Positions 1-10,875 of a stretch of DNA of 64,000 nt are shown here, in pieces; position 1 is the first letter of the stretch, and the number at the start of each line of letters is the position of its first letter. Source of the DNA: Choristoneura fumiferana (Eukaryota > Arthropoda > Insecta > Lepidoptera > Tortricidae); assembly GCF_025370935.1 (NCBI RefSeq), contig NC_133494.1:17653053-17717052 (forward strand). Reading direction: 5' to 3'. Position numbers and translations under genes: made by a program. The notes beneath the pieces are model-generated. The model saw nothing but the letters and a program-made list of their open reading frames with translations. It did no database searches and was not told where the DNA came from.

Positions 1-823
1 TGTATACCGAGTTCCAAAGCTTACATAATAAGGTATAGTGACAAATTTTGTCAAATGCTTTGGCAAAGTCAGTATACACGGCGTCTACATAAAATCCATC
101 ATCCATGGCCTCCAATATGACATTGGTGAATAAATAGGTAAGATTAACGATTACATTGATTTGCACTATCTAAGCCATACCTACATATACCATTAAATGT
201 CATTGGTAGCACTTATTAGGGTTTTGTGATTGTCGGCCCTGTGTATCTTACGCACACATTGACGCGTGTACAGACGTCGTCGTGCCTATGTAGATTCAAG
301 AACGCGTATTTTGTACGGCGTGGCCGCCGTGTGGGGTAAATGAAGCGTTTCTATTGGTTCAAGAAAGACACATTCCTATAAACACATTCTCACACATTTC
401 TGGTTGAAACGCACTCTCTGTTGGTCACACATTTCTGGTTGGTATAACAAATCGTTTAACCTAAAAATAACTTCTTCCAAATGGTCCCCCAACTAAGACC
501 GCGCCTCGAGATAAAAATTGTTTGCTAGTTTTCCCTAGATAAGCATTTACCTAATAAAGGAAAACCTTTGTTACGTCCACGTTGTTTTGCTGTCTCAACA
601 CGTGACTTTTATTTACAGTTGACGTAGGAACGTCTATTTTTGTTAAAGTTCTTATCCTCTTAAAGCCTATCCTACAATTTGGCTTTTACGGATTGACACA
701 AATTTCAATTTCTAATTCTTCAAAACTTTGAAGTGACAATGTCGGGGGTATTCCAACTTTTTGCTGGTTATGTGAAGGTATCAAGCTGGAATTAATATCA
801 AATACTCGGGTCTGGTCTGCTAC
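1..823. other. Intergenic, diverged repeats only
   Basis: I see no gene here. Bases about 690-775 resemble the 3' part of a dispersed repeat that recurs at about 30380-30480: both contain a stretch reading roughly 'ttgaagtgacaatgtcgggg' followed by 'ttccaactttt'. Bases about 330-450 contain the 'gcgtttctattggttca' and 'acatttctggttg' blocks shared with the MITE at 52484-52660, so this is probably a decayed copy. Confidence 0.4.
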
Positions 824-1063
824 CAGGGGCGTACCCAGCTTCTGGCCTAGGGGGGGCAAGTCAGATCACCCGCGCTTGTTTTGTCATACAAACTACACAA
901 AGACACCTACATAAAACACAAGGTATATGTAGTGTGCAGGGTAAACACCCGCAAGGGATCCTGCTTCATAGGTAAACGGGGTAGGTATAGTATATTGTAG
1001 AACATACAATTTCCAGGGAGGGGCAGCTGCCCTCCCCTGCCCCCCCCCCTGGGTACGCCCATG
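824..1063. mobile_element. hAT-like MITE with perfect 8-bp target duplication
   Basis: A 240-bp non-coding element with imperfect terminal inverted repeats, starting CAGGGGCGTACCCAG and ending CTGGGTACGCCCATG. It is flanked on both sides by the same 8 bases, tctgctac (816-823 and 1064-1071). An 8-bp target duplication with CA..TG termini is the hallmark of hAT-superfamily elements. There is no transposase, so it must have been mobilised in trans. The perfect duplication suggests a fairly recent insertion. Confidence 0.8.
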
Positions 1064-1084
1064 TCTGCTACCCCTTAAAGCCGT

Positions 1085-1375
1085 GAAAAAATAATCAAAC
1101 TTCTAAGTCAACGCAATTAGAAGATGCCGTAGCGAAAAACCTATAGAAAGGCGTATTTTCGATTGTCCTAGAAACATGGAAATTGGTATGAAAATCTTGT
1201 TTTTTTTTTCGTTCTGACCATGTCAATAACTACCTAAAAGGACCCCACACTGCGTACATATTATTTAGGAGAGGGGCTCTGCTAACACTAGATATTCATA
1301 GATACTTACAAATGCATGCAACCCTCGGTGCGCGAGTCCATCTCGCACTTGGCCGGTTTTTTTACTGTGTGTCTT
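1085..1375. repeat. Dispersed repeat, 3' end of the 'ttccgtagcc' family
   Basis: Ends with a 'cgcacttggccggttttttt' type terminus (about 1344-1363), which is also seen at about 14708-14727, where the family is nearly full length. No coding capacity is visible. Assignment rests on the shared end only. Confidence 0.4.
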
Positions 1376-1398
1376 GAACTGCCTGACATGGTAACTTT

Positions 1399-1737
1399 CA
1401 GTGGCGTAGCTAGGTAACCTAGGGCCCTGGGGCAAATAAAAAATGGGGCCCACTGCTATCAAAACTGGTAAGGTTTTTTGAAGTAAAATCAATATATCTT
1501 GTGTGATCTTGTGAGATCCTATAATTGGCTTTATTGATACTATAAAATAAGTTTACTCTGTAAATTAAAGCTGTTGGTTCTCCGAAAATAAATAAATAAA
1601 TAAATAAATAAATATATACGAATACTTTAAAAATGCTAAGCAACTTATCATCAGCTATAAAGCAGAATTTCGAGGGCCCCTGAGCTTGAGGGCCCCGGGG
1701 CACTGCCCCGCCTAGTCCCTTGGTAGCTACGCCACTG
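1399..1737. mobile_element. hAT-like MITE with perfect 8-bp target duplication
   Basis: A 339-bp element with terminal inverted repeats CAGTGGCGTAGCTA and TAGCTACGCCACTG, flanked by the 8-bp direct repeat gtaacttt (1391-1398 and 1738-1745). The element holds an (aaat)n run near 1588-1613 and no credible ORF. Termini and target-site length both fit the hAT superfamily. Its ends share the CAG-GGCGTA core with the element at 824-1063, so the two may have used related transposases. Confidence 0.85.
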
Positions 1738-1794
1738 GTAACTTTTCAAGTAATTTTTAGAACAAAATAAAGGAACGTTATTTCACATTTCAAT

Positions 1795-2160
1795 GCATGA
1801 AAACGACACCGGACAAGAAGACGACATCGGAGAAGGTATTCGAGCACGTCCGCGAGGCAGTAAAGGCCCGGTTATAGGGAGCCCATCTAGAGCTGTCCAT
1901 CCTCCCGCTCGAGTCTCAAAGGGCTAACAATTTCAGCTCATTTAGACTCCAAGTGCCTGCCAAGCACCAGCAGATGTTCCTGCGCTCCGACTTCTGGCCG
2001 GAGGGTGTGTTCCGTCGTTTTACGGTAGCGACGAAAACGATTTTCAAAAATCCCTAATTAGTTTTTTTTTGTATGTAATTTTTGTGTTTTTATATGTCTT
2101 TTTGCTTTGTGTAATTTGAATTTTACAGCGCATTGGTGTTAAATAAATAATAAATAAATT
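1795..2160 (+). mobile_element. Decayed retroelement ORF fragment
   Basis: Broken reading frames include a segment ending around 'FLRSDFWPEGVFRRF' (about 1975-2025). This resembles the conserved C-terminal tail of lepidopteran non-LTR retroelement ORFs (a W-P-G-V-F-R core). It is followed by an AT-rich 3' end with repeated aataaa. It has stops and no intact frame. The assignment is by resemblance only. Confidence 0.35.
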
Positions 2161-3334
2161 ATGGATTGTACCTCTAGTTTAATCATCGCACAGTATATTT
2201 ACGGGTCTAACGTGCAAACAAACAAAATCTCGTAAGTCCTTATATCAGTGATAGCGTGATAAGAGCGTACACGCAATAACATACAGTCAAGACCAATTAA
2301 AACGAGTCATATTCCTTAGAGAGTTTAAACGCATCCCGCCCGTTTTCAATGCGCTTGAGTGTACAAAGCTACTGAGCTCAAGTCAACACCATAGCTAAAC
2401 TGAATACGTCAAAGTGTTTGCGAAAACCATATATTTACGCACGAGAGAGGTCGTAAAAACTCAAATACTATCTAACGGCCCTTTTTTCGCGTTGTGAAAA
2501 TTACGCATAACTTTCGGCCTGGAGAGGCCGAAGAAGTATAGAAAGAGAGAAAAACATTTATCCATGGCATAACATGTAGAAATAAAAAAAAAGTCATTAT
2601 GGTCATGAAATGGTCTCAAATCAGCAAATGCCGCTCTTGCGCACGGCGCTGGTCTTCCTTTGGGACCTGGTAAATTAGGTATGTAACTCTCTCTAAAATT
2701 AAATGAAAGAACCCGTCCGACCTATTTCGGTCACGGCGACCGCTTCGACTTTTAATATGTCTTAAGATGACTGTTTTAGCGGTGAACCTTCTTGTGCACT
2801 TTCGGCAAGTAAAGACTCCGGTCGTCATAGCTGTAGGAGATGGCTGGTCGGTGGTCGTGCCTTTAATTCGTCTGTTCTGGCCTCTATATCACGTCAACTC
2901 TTCGTTGGGTTTCCGAAGTCGCTAAGCTGACGTATCACGAGACCTCTACACTCAAGATGCCTTACAGCCTTATCTTCACATAGGGCCCGATCAATGGAAG
3001 ATCTCTCCATAATACTGTTTCTGAACATCTTTCAACATTACACGTGGTCCGCCTTGTTTCCGCTAGCCTGCTCCGAGTTCAGAATAGAAGATGTGCTCCA
3101 CCCCCACGTTACGGCACCATCAAAGTTGTCACCTCATCAGATGCGACAACGCCACCCTCATTAACACGTCACAACACTTCTGTTCTGTTGAACTTATTTA
3201 AGGCGCCAACGTAAAATAGCGGTCATTAGCCGCACAGTCTTCTCATGTGTCTAATGTCTACATCACATTTGCAAAATTCGTCTTGCTAAAACGGCAAGGG
3301 AAAGCCATTAATAAAAAATAAATTAGTGGTGTGT
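2161..3334. other. Intergenic or upstream intron sequence, no clear gene
   Basis: Nothing firm is seen. A minus-strand frame at 2690-2828 reads like one C2H2-type finger (C-x2-C ... H-x3-S), similar to the degenerate finger of some LINE ORFs, but the second histidine is absent and the frame is short. It could equally be chance. Because the SMYD gene below lacks its 5' exons, part of this stretch may be intronic. Confidence 0.3.
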
Positions 3335-3440
3335 GTAAGTTCCCAATTTGCACTGGGCTCGCATGAGAACTACGACCCAAGTCTTCTCATTCTGAAAGCC
3401 TGTGCCCATATAGGCCGAGATGATAACGAGATGTACTCAT
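3335..3440 (+). repeat. 3' fragment of the 'CATCAT' tRNA-derived SINE
   Basis: Contains diverged versions of blocks also found at 27541-27826 and 50024-50337: 'actgggctcgcatgagaact', 'gcctgtgccca', and 'tataggccgagatgat'. It ends about 20 bases before the first visible SMYD exon. Confidence 0.6.
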
Positions 3441-3460
3441 CAAAAGATACGTTTTTTCAG

Positions 3461-6400
3461 GAACTGCAAAGGCTACCTGCTCCCAGAGACTTTCATCATC
3501 CCAATCCTGCACAAGACGAAGAACCCCAATCCAGAGACGCGTAACCTGGACAACAAGGTATAAAATAAAACACAAGAGTATCAGAAGTTAATCCTTACCT
3601 ATATTTATACGAGTACAGTCAAGGGCAAAGACTTTATGCACTTAACATTAAGGCCGTGTATACATATTTTTGCAACTTTGGCCGTGTCGATATCTTTGCC
3701 CTTGACACGTATACAAAACGATATAGTCCAGTTTTTTATATACTTAACATCACTCGAAAGTGAAAAATATAATTTTAGCCTAATGTTAGACTGTCTAACA
3801 TCTGATAGCATAGTGAACGGTTGTGTTGCTCTGAAGATGAGCTCTATTTGAGTTCGAAACGCGTCAGTGTAGTGTGGGTGGTAGTGATAGATGGGTTTGT
3901 GTAATTTGTGTGTGCTCTTACAGTGTGGAGGTGGAGGAACTGCATAAACAAACATTTCTTGCATAAACGTAGCTATCTTAAGGTCGCGGGTGAGCAAAGT
4001 AATTGTTTCAGTTTAATGATTATACAGGATGATTTCGGGGTCGTGGAGCAAAGAATTTGCATCAAACATACTTTTATCAAATGATCACAATAGGATAGGA
4101 CTAAAGGTATTATATGCCTTAGTTTGTTTTGTACAGCAACCAAAAAAAAACTCGAATGAATGGAGATTATGGTCACCCTAATCTTTCAATCTTTATTTTC
4201 ATGTTGATTAACTTTGACGTAATGTATTATTTCTCATTTTTAGCAATGACGGTTAGTGTTCAAAAAGGTTGGAGATTAAAAAGTAGGATGACCATAATTT
4301 TAAGTTAAAAACTTTTTAACATTCAAATAAATGAATACCCATAAGACATCAGTGTTTAAATTAAAGCATCATCGCAATCACTTACTGAGTCAGAAAATAA
4401 TAGTTGGAATCACAACCCCGACATCATTCTGTATAGAGCTTCGCAAAGTAACGCCTGATTCAATTAACCTTTTTATTTTGTTCATCAAGTCGTGGGTGTG
4501 CAACAGTTGCAAGGACGCAGTCTCCGACGCCATCATACAGCAACTGCTGCAGGACATAGGACGAGAGCTGAGCATCATGCCCAAGGGAGACCCTGATGCC
4601 TGTGAGAGGTAACTTTTGTCACAGACAGAAAATATCAAAAATTGATCGGTACCCTGTACTCCTGCATTTCGTGTCCGTCCAACCAAAATGCCATCCCAAG
4701 CAATTAATATGTCATACAACGTGCACGAGCGGGGTCTGCCAAAAGTGGCAAGCTGGCTTGATAGAAATCCTCATTTAAAAAAAAATGTTGACAAGATCTG
4801 CTATGTGCCCTTTTCAAAGTAGGCTGATTACCCTTTACCCTTGTCTCTGGATAAGGATGGCATTAAAATTCACTCCTGCAGTGCTAATAAATCTATCTTC
4901 GCCTTTGGTACACTAACTATACTAAAGTATAGACCACTTCACAATACTTAGGTCTAATTGGCGAACACCTCTCATTAATGCTTCGTAATCTGCCTTGTCA
5001 AAGAAAGTTAGGAAATTCATCTATTTGGTTAAACGGCTACGAGATTTACTTCCAGAAATTCTACACAGTTATATCTTAATAAACCGTCATTTTAATTTTG
5101 TCCCACAGATTTATAAACCACTGCAGCAACTACCTGCATCCGCGACACTACTACCTCACGGACGTGTCGCTTGCGCTTGCGCAAATCATCGGACAGGAAA
5201 GCGAGCTCGGCCTAGCTGCTATCAGCGATGACAGACTACTGCTTAAAATGCAGCTCTGCAGGTCTATTAATGATCTTCTGGAGACCTTAGCTCCTGGTAA
5301 GTTAATGTGTCGTTTAGAGGAGAGTGATCTTGACCTGACTGCTATCACAGACGACAGAGTTCTGCTGAAAATGCAGCTGTACAGGTATAATAATGATCAG
5401 CTGGAGACACGTTACAGATGACAAACTACTGCTTACTTCAAATCATAGCTTAAAATGCAGCTATGCAGGTCTAACAATGATCTGTTGGAGACCTTAGCTC
5501 CTGGTAAGTTAATTTGTAGTTTATCTACATGAAAGCGAGCTTAACCTAGCTACAGTTACAGACGACAGACTACTGCTTAAAATGCAGATGTACAGGTCTA
5601 TCAATAAACTTCTGGAAACCTTGGCTCCTGGTGTAGGTATATTCGTAGAGTAAATAGGAAAGCAAAGTCGACCTGACTGCAGTAACGGTGACCGGCTGCT
5701 GCTAAGATGCAGATGTTCAGGTCTTTAATTGAACTTCTGGAGACCTTGGCTCCTGGTAAGGTAAGTTCATTTGTAGTTTACAGGATAGCGAGCTTAGACT
5801 GGCTGTACATTATAAAGCTTGCATCGCTACGAGTTTTACTATAAGTAGGTAAGCAAACGGTTCTGCAAAGACCGAACACCAGTCCTTTTCTTTTTTGATG
5901 AGTTTTTACTATTTGTTGCTTTTAGTTTTGCAGTTACTATTCTATTCATGAAGAATGTTAAAGATAAACTTTGTGATTTTAACAAACTTTAGTGTAAAAT
6001 TAGGGCTTATAAATTTAGAGCTGGGCACGTAGGGTTAGAAACTTGGCTCTACAAGAGATCTGATTACTTTGACAGTGCGAGCTACATGGTCTCGTCTTGG
6101 CAACATTTAACATGAAATACGGTTTTGTTTGCAGCGGAGACCCGTTTGCGCGGCTCGCTCCTGTTCGAACTCCACGCCGCGGTGGCTGAGACTGGCAGAA
6201 GGAAGTCCCTCACCGATGGACCTGGAGTCATGCTCGGATATGTCACGGTACTTATCTTTGGAACAAACGTGTCATGGACGTATAGGAGCATCCTTAAAAC
6301 TTTCGTAAATATTTAAACACTCTCTTCGGCTCATACCCGTCCTACTGCTACATAACACATAAACTATGCATAGCCGTCACCATCATCATCATTGCAAGAA

Positions 6401-8457
6401 CTGAAAGTGCTACTGCGAAAGGAACAAAAGTGAAAAAATAAACGCAGTTCTTCCTTCATCTTTTATGAAGGAACTACTGCGAAAATCACAGAAGGACATC
6501 AGCGAGACTGTATAATCACAAAAGACAGAATAGTGACTGTGAAATAATAATTTAAAGAAATGGTCAGATATACACAAGTATAACACCAGAAATAAAGAAA
6601 AATTGTATCTTTTTTTTATTCGACTGGATGGCAAACGAGCAAGTGGGTCTCCTGATGGTAAGAGATCACCATCGCCCATGAACATCTGCAACACCAGGGG
6701 TATTGCAGACGCGTTGCCAACCTAGACGCCTAAGATGGGTTACCTCACGCGCCAGTAATTTCACCTATGTACCAAAATCCAAATCAATTAAAACATGTAG
6801 GCAGGGTTCACCACTTTAAATAAGTTTGTATAATTCAATACCATTACAATTTACCTCTTTAGATATGAATCAATTTAAAACCAAATTAAAGCAGTTTATT
6901 GAATTACATCCACTGTATTCAATAAATAAGTTCACGAACTTGATTAAGTAAAATTCCAAATCTGATGTACTGAAATTGTATAAGTACAACCTACACAGAT
7001 CAAGAGTTTGCAATGCATGTAATTAGTTATAATGACTGATATTACTTAACTTGGTCAAATAAATGTATATAAATATGAATAAAAAACGCAGTAGTTCCTT
7101 CGAAGGAACAGCCAAAGAAACTACCACGAGTAATCCAGTGGGATCTAGTCTCTACTTGTCTTAGTGTGAAGCGCCTACTTGTGTTGACGCCTGTGCGCAC
7201 GTCACGGTGCTGGCAAGTGGCGCATGCGCTCTGATTCCCGCGCTAGAGTCGCCGAAAATTCCATTATAATGAACGCAGTATAATCGGTAGAGTTCAAACT
7301 TTCCACCAATCAGCAGGGCTACTCCGAAACTCGAAACTCGAAGTTCGTGTCGTGCGGTCCCTCTGACACTTATACCATTTAATACGAGAGCGAGAGGGAC
7401 CGCACGACACGAACTTCGAGTTTCGTGTTTCGGAGTAGCCCTGCTGGTTACGAGTATGGAACACGAGCCAAAATGCAAATCTTGAAATGAATGAGGGCTA
7501 TCGCGAATGAATTCGCCGCTAGAGGCGCTAGTGTAGCGTGAGGTCTCCGAAATGTCAAATCTCATAGTTTTTGGGTGAGCTACGCGGGTTTATTTATAAT
7601 TAGAATAATTTTGTGAATATTTTGCAATATCTGAAATTAATTATGGCAAATATGCGTTCCGGGGCAATGAATGTCTGTGTTTTGAGACAGTTTTGTCTTT
7701 CGGAAACCTTTGTCCTCCCTTTTTTCCGAACAAAACAGGGACTATGCAACACTGTGGCATGCTCGATATTTATATGGTACGGTTTTAAGGTGTATTAAAT
7801 ATGATTTTAATCTAAACTTTGTTTTCACGCCCGTAATAACAGACTTTCAAAACCATACTTAAAAACCTCACGCAACAGTGCGCCATCTAGTGAGACAAAA
7901 AACGATAGCCCTCATTGGGAACTACCCACACCATTGAAGTGCTTCGGAGGTTTGTTTGCTACGATGTTTTTCATTGTAAAGCTCGTGACAAATTTCGAAT
8001 GTAGATGATTACGCACATGAATTTCGAAAAAATTGGAAGATATTATCCAATCTAAGGCATAATAAGTTATTCTGTCACGCATTATTAAATCTGTTTAAAA
8101 AACAGCGTATATCTTTTCGTGTTCCTTACCGGATTGTTCTCAATAGCATAAAGCGGGGTGGTTTATTTCACTGCCTGATTTATCTGACCTTTTTGTTATT
8201 AATTTTAATTCTTGTAACTTGACATTTATTATTTAAATCAATAAATCGATTTATTAAATGTACCTAAGGAATAGCTACTTCAAAACCGTTGGTCCTTCCA
8301 GGAGTCCCGCCGTATCCTGCTCCAGTCAGTGGCATTGCTGCGCCATGAACCCCCAGAGCTGCCCGAGGGCCGCGTGGCGCAGCAGGCGCGCGCCAATATA
8401 GTCCACATGGACGAACTCATCAAGAACCTCGCTGCCAACCTGCCGGCGCCACTCTAA
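3461..8457 (+). CDS. SMYD-A type SET/MYND protein, C-terminal part (5' exons not seen)
   Basis: Five exons join in frame: 3461-3557, 4490-4608, 5109-5296, 6135-6247 and 8302-8457 (stop TAA), each bounded by AG and GT. They encode the last 223 residues. The first exon (core CKGYLLPE) and the second (SWVCNSC) look like the cysteine-rich post-SET region. Exons 3-5 look like the helical C-terminal region of arthropod SmydA/msta proteins: 'YLHPRHYYLTDVSLALAQ', then 'RLRGSLLFELHAAVAE', then a final helix ending LAANLPAPL. SMYD proteins combine a MYND zinc finger with a SET methyltransferase fold, and many insect SmydA members have lost catalytic residues. The SET core and MYND finger are not in view, so activity cannot be judged. 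Exon 1 is entered one base into a codon, which proves that coding sequence lies upstream. Tandem copies of parts of exons 3 and 5 lie just downstream of each. Family identity is fairly sure; the exact member is not. Confidence 0.85.
3613..3710. repeat. Short foldback repeat ('acagtcaagggcaaag' family)
   Basis: Begins gtacagtcaagggcaaag and ends tatctttgcccttgac, giving a hairpin of roughly 95 bp. It lies in a SMYD intron. A related foldback is found at 48668-48781. Confidence 0.55.
3800..3995 (-). repeat. Dispersed repeat, inverted copy of 60080-60250
   Basis: The reverse complement matches 60080-60250 over most of its length: shared blocks include 'acaaattacacaaaccc', 'catctatcac' and 'actacactgacgcg'. 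Open frames across it in both copies are shadows of the repeat rather than genes. Confidence 0.65.
5297..5806 (+). repeat. Tandem decayed copies of the SMYD exon 3 end
   Basis: Directly after the exon 3 donor, the last ~80-110 bases of the exon together with its splice donor recur about four more times (around 5319-5421, 5420-5510, 5529-5636 and 5655-5760), with a further stub at 5780-5806. Each copy retains versions of 'ctgcttaaaatgcag' and 'ctggagaccttagctcctgg' followed by gtaag, gtagg or similar. The spacer between copies is only about 25-30 bases, too short for an intron. Some copies carry frame-breaking indels, so they look non-functional. Confidence 0.85.
6604..6768 (-). repeat. Lepidopteran SINE/LINE 3' tail ('ccatcaggagaccc' family)
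   Basis: On the minus strand it reads 'ttaccatcaggagacccact', then 'ccatccagtcgaataaaa', preceded by a block for 'aggcgtctaggttggcaacg'. Same family as 20360-20526 (+) and 63815-63908 (+). No coding capacity. Confidence 0.7.
7311..7446. mobile_element. Long-foldback MITE, copy 1 (CAGCAGGGCTAC family)
   Basis: Two arms of about 55-60 bases are near-perfect reverse complements. They run from cagcagggctac to gtagccctgctg (with small interruptions) around a short AT-rich centre 'atttaatacgag'. There is no ORF. This is one of ten copies in the window. Confidence 0.85.
7490..7916. mobile_element. MITE with aatgagggctatcg ends, longer form
   Basis: A 427-bp element with terminal inverted repeats aatgagggctatcg and cgatagccctcatt. 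The outer blocks ('aggcgctagtgtagcgtgagg', split here as aggcgctagtgtag/cgtgagg, and 'gcaacagtgcgccatctagtg') match 57677-57824, which lacks the central ~280 bases. It carries no transposase. It sits in the last SMYD intron. Confidence 0.8.
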
Positions 8458-8490
8458 GGCAGCAGACAGACAACCACAAGATCAGTCATA

Positions 8491-8580
8491 TCACAATGTT
8501 GGTCCTTCCAGGAGTCCCGACGTATTCTGCTCCAGTCCGTGGCATTACTGCAAGAGCTAGAGCTGCCCGAGGGCCACAAG
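8491..8580 (+). repeat. Partial duplication of the last SMYD exon and its acceptor
   Basis: Starts with the same 'ttggtccttccaggagtccc' that precedes and opens the terminal exon at 8302. It runs on through versions of 'ctgctccagtc..gtggcatt' and 'gagctgcccgagggcc', then stops. About 90 bases are copied, with an internal deletion. It lies in the 3' UTR or just after it. The shared acceptor could in principle act as an alternative 3' splice site, but the copied frame does not continue through the true C-terminus. Confidence 0.85.
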
Positions 8581-8647
8581 AGTCATATCTAGAATACAAA
8601 TGTTACGCAAACCAATTACCTACGCGAGGCAGGCAGGCAGGTCTTAT

Positions 8648-8770
8648 CTACGAAGTGCAAAATTCGAACTTCGTATCTTGCCGTCCCGCTCACGCTAATA
8701 TTAATTAATAAGAGAGTGAGAGGGACGGTACGATGCGAACGTCGATTTTCGAGTTTCGTAGTACCCCCCA
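8648..8770. mobile_element. Long-foldback MITE, copy 2 (diverged)
   Basis: Arms 'ctacgaagtgcaaaattcg..' and '..cgattttcgagtttcgtag' surround 'gccgtcccgctcacgctaat' and 'gagagtgagagggacggtac'. Same family as 7311-7446 but more diverged. Confidence 0.65.
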
Positions 8771-8802
8771 GGTTTTTTGTATGTACTTTAAGTTTAGGAT
8801 AA

Positions 8803-8820
8803 TTACTAAATAAATAAATA
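8803..8820 (+). promoter_or_regulatory. Possible polyadenylation signals of the SMYD gene
   Basis: A run of overlapping aataaa hexamers lies about 350 bases after the SMYD stop codon. It is the first such cluster downstream. AT-rich repeats also make this motif, so the assignment is tentative. Confidence 0.35.
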
Positions 8821-9529
8821 GTTCTAAATTAATTATGTTGTTATTTAAATTATTTTTCATCTGTTATAAAAATAAATACCTATGTAATAGTTAGTAAAAT
8901 AATCTTGTTTCAATTTCTCAATTAATTATTATTAAGCAGTAAAGCTTACGTCTTACTTGCATACCCTGCTAGCACGTAGAAGTAGGTTGTCTATCGTTGA
9001 GTATGACTAAGTTACCTATACCTAGAATAAGCCGTAGAAAAAGGAAATCGCCCCTTCTCCTAAGTATATCACTCCCACAATACTCCCGCTACCTAACTAC
9101 TCCCTCTTCTATAATTACATTTAATAGCCCTTGTACCTAATGCTGTGTTTTCTATAAACTTTCATTTACTTAATCTAAAGTCCCAAACTTCAGACGCAAG
9201 TCTAAGGCAGGATATTCCAGACAAATCGGTCCACTGACTCACTGGCATTCTAACAAGCGAAGTGCACAGATATTTCCAACACTCAGATCTTAACATCAGG
9301 CTTAGCTTTACTAGATCGCCCCAATTCCAGAGCCTGCCTAAGGTGACAGTGTCCGAGACACTTCTGCTACGTGGAAGCGGCCCGCCAGTTTTTTCCGGCT
9401 GCAGGGACGTGACCCACTTTCACCTCACCTGCTAGCGAGTAATTAATAAGTTGATTAAATGCCCGGGCTTGTGATACTACGATTGACCGAAGGACGGATG
9501 TTTTTCGAGCGTATGTACATACATATAAT
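8821..9529. other. Intergenic, nothing recognised
   Basis: AT-rich sequence with no ORF of coding character and no repeat I can place. Confidence 0.4.
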
Positions 9530-9725
9530 AAATAACTAATAGCTATCCCGCGGGGAAAACGCAATTTTCCGGGATAAAAACTATACTATGTCCTTCCCCG
9601 GGACTCAAGCTATCTGTATACCGAATTTCATCTAAATCGGTTGGGGTGTTAGACGTGATGTGGTAACAAAGAAACAAACAGACTTACAAACTTTCGCATT
9701 TAGAATCGCGAGTTTCCTTAAAATA
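9530..9725 (-). repeat. Helitron-like non-autonomous repeat fragment
   Basis: On the minus strand it begins near 'aaatgcgaaagtttgtaagtc', continues with a block like 'agatgaaattcggtataca', and reaches a 'cccgcgggat' core. This series of blocks recurs at 34100-34270, 35448-35595 and 43821-44039. The family resembles the small Helitron-like repeats of Lepidoptera, which end near CTAGT. The class call is by resemblance. Confidence 0.4.
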
Positions 9726-10726
9726 TAAAGTCAGCAGGAGTGGGACAATAGTCGTCTACCTCTTTTACATACTATGGGTTTCAATCCCTCCTGCTGGGTC
9801 GCGCTGAGTCACCGACTTCGAGCTAGTACGTACCTAGAAAAATATTTTCAAGGGTTTTGTAGTCGGTTCCATTTTTTGTTTTTATTTTTATTTTTTTGGA
9901 GTAGGTTTTACTTTTTTGTTAAAATTTTTCTTTATTTCTCACTTTTTAGTGATTCGTAGCCAAAGTACATCTCACAACGATTCCATTAAGCCCAAACACG
10001 ACTTAGTTGCTTTGTTTTATAACAGAGTTCCGTTGCCTACCTTCTGGCTTCAGCATCAGATCAGTTCGAAAGAATCATTAACTTAAAGCTTCTTCTTAGT
10101 CGCTTATCTAGGTATATTAATCATGATCGTTTATAGACGAGCGAGCATTATTTAGCTTTGATGAGTTCCATTGGTCATCACGGTCTTCTTCATCAGGTCC
10201 AGGTTACCAAATGATACTTTCTGAATGTAAATGCTCATCTTAATGCTAAAAATGCCAAAATCGCCATAGGTGTGCCTAAAAAATAAGAAGTTTACCCTCG
10301 ATTTCCCTAGGATCCCATCATCAGATCTTGACTTGGTGATAATGGGTGGCCCCATCAGAAGAATACCCTTTCGATTAAAAAAATAATTTTGAAAATCAGT
10401 CCACAATTGACTGAGTACCTAATCGGTGAACATACATAAAAAAAAATACAAACATTGGAACATAGAACCTCCTCCTTTTTTGATATCGGTTAAAAATAAT
10501 TATCTCATGTATACAATCCGATTACTAGAAGTGGGTAAAATTCGATAGGTATCCAAATAACCAAACAAACTTTCAAAGTGAAACGAAAGCTTGTGTTGTA
10601 ATAGGAACGACGTAGGATAGTAGGGATAGCGAGTGATACACGAGTTCTTCGCAGATGAAGTCGCGAACAACAGCTAGTATAAAATCGAATTACCTACTCA
10701 CATAACGTTCCGTACGACGTAACTTC
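9726..10726. other. Intergenic, no gene seen
   Basis: Short frames only. The stretch 10630-10680 ('gaagtcgcgaacaacagctagt') looks like the 3' end of the Helitron-like family seen elsewhere in the window. The rest shows nothing I can identify. Confidence 0.35.
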
Positions 10727-10875
10727 GTACAGTCGAACAAATTGAATCATGGCGCAGGGTGGAACCTTTTACTAATCAATTTCACTATGATTTCCTTGAC
10801 AAAGGTATGAGATGTCAAGATGACATTAGTAGCACGAAGGTTCCCTGGGTCATAATTCAATTTGTTCAACTGTAC
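10727..10875. mobile_element. MITE with gtacagtcgaac ends
   Basis: About 149 bp. The 5' end gtacagtcgaacaaattgaa pairs with the 3' end ttcaatttgttcaactgtac with one mismatch, and the inner arms (ggtggaacct against aggttccctg) also pair partly. No ORF. Confidence 0.75.

Noticed and set aside
1585..1613. Simple repeats such as (aaat)n, (acat)n at 33590-33612 and (gat)n at many sites, considered as CRISPR or satellite arrays
   Set aside because: They are short microsatellites or retroelement tails, with no spacer structure.
2616..2828. A zinc-finger-like frame on the minus strand
   Set aside because: Only one finger-like motif, lacking the last histidine, and no splice-supported continuation.
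3605..3997. A 130-codon minus-strand frame
   Set aside because: Its residues 'THKLHKPIYH' recur in the frame at 60116-60382. Both are translations of a dispersed non-coding repeat in opposite orientations.
5297..5760. The tandem exon-end copies as functional mini-exons
   Set aside because: Spacers of ~25-30 bases are too short for introns, the phases do not work out, and several copies have indels.
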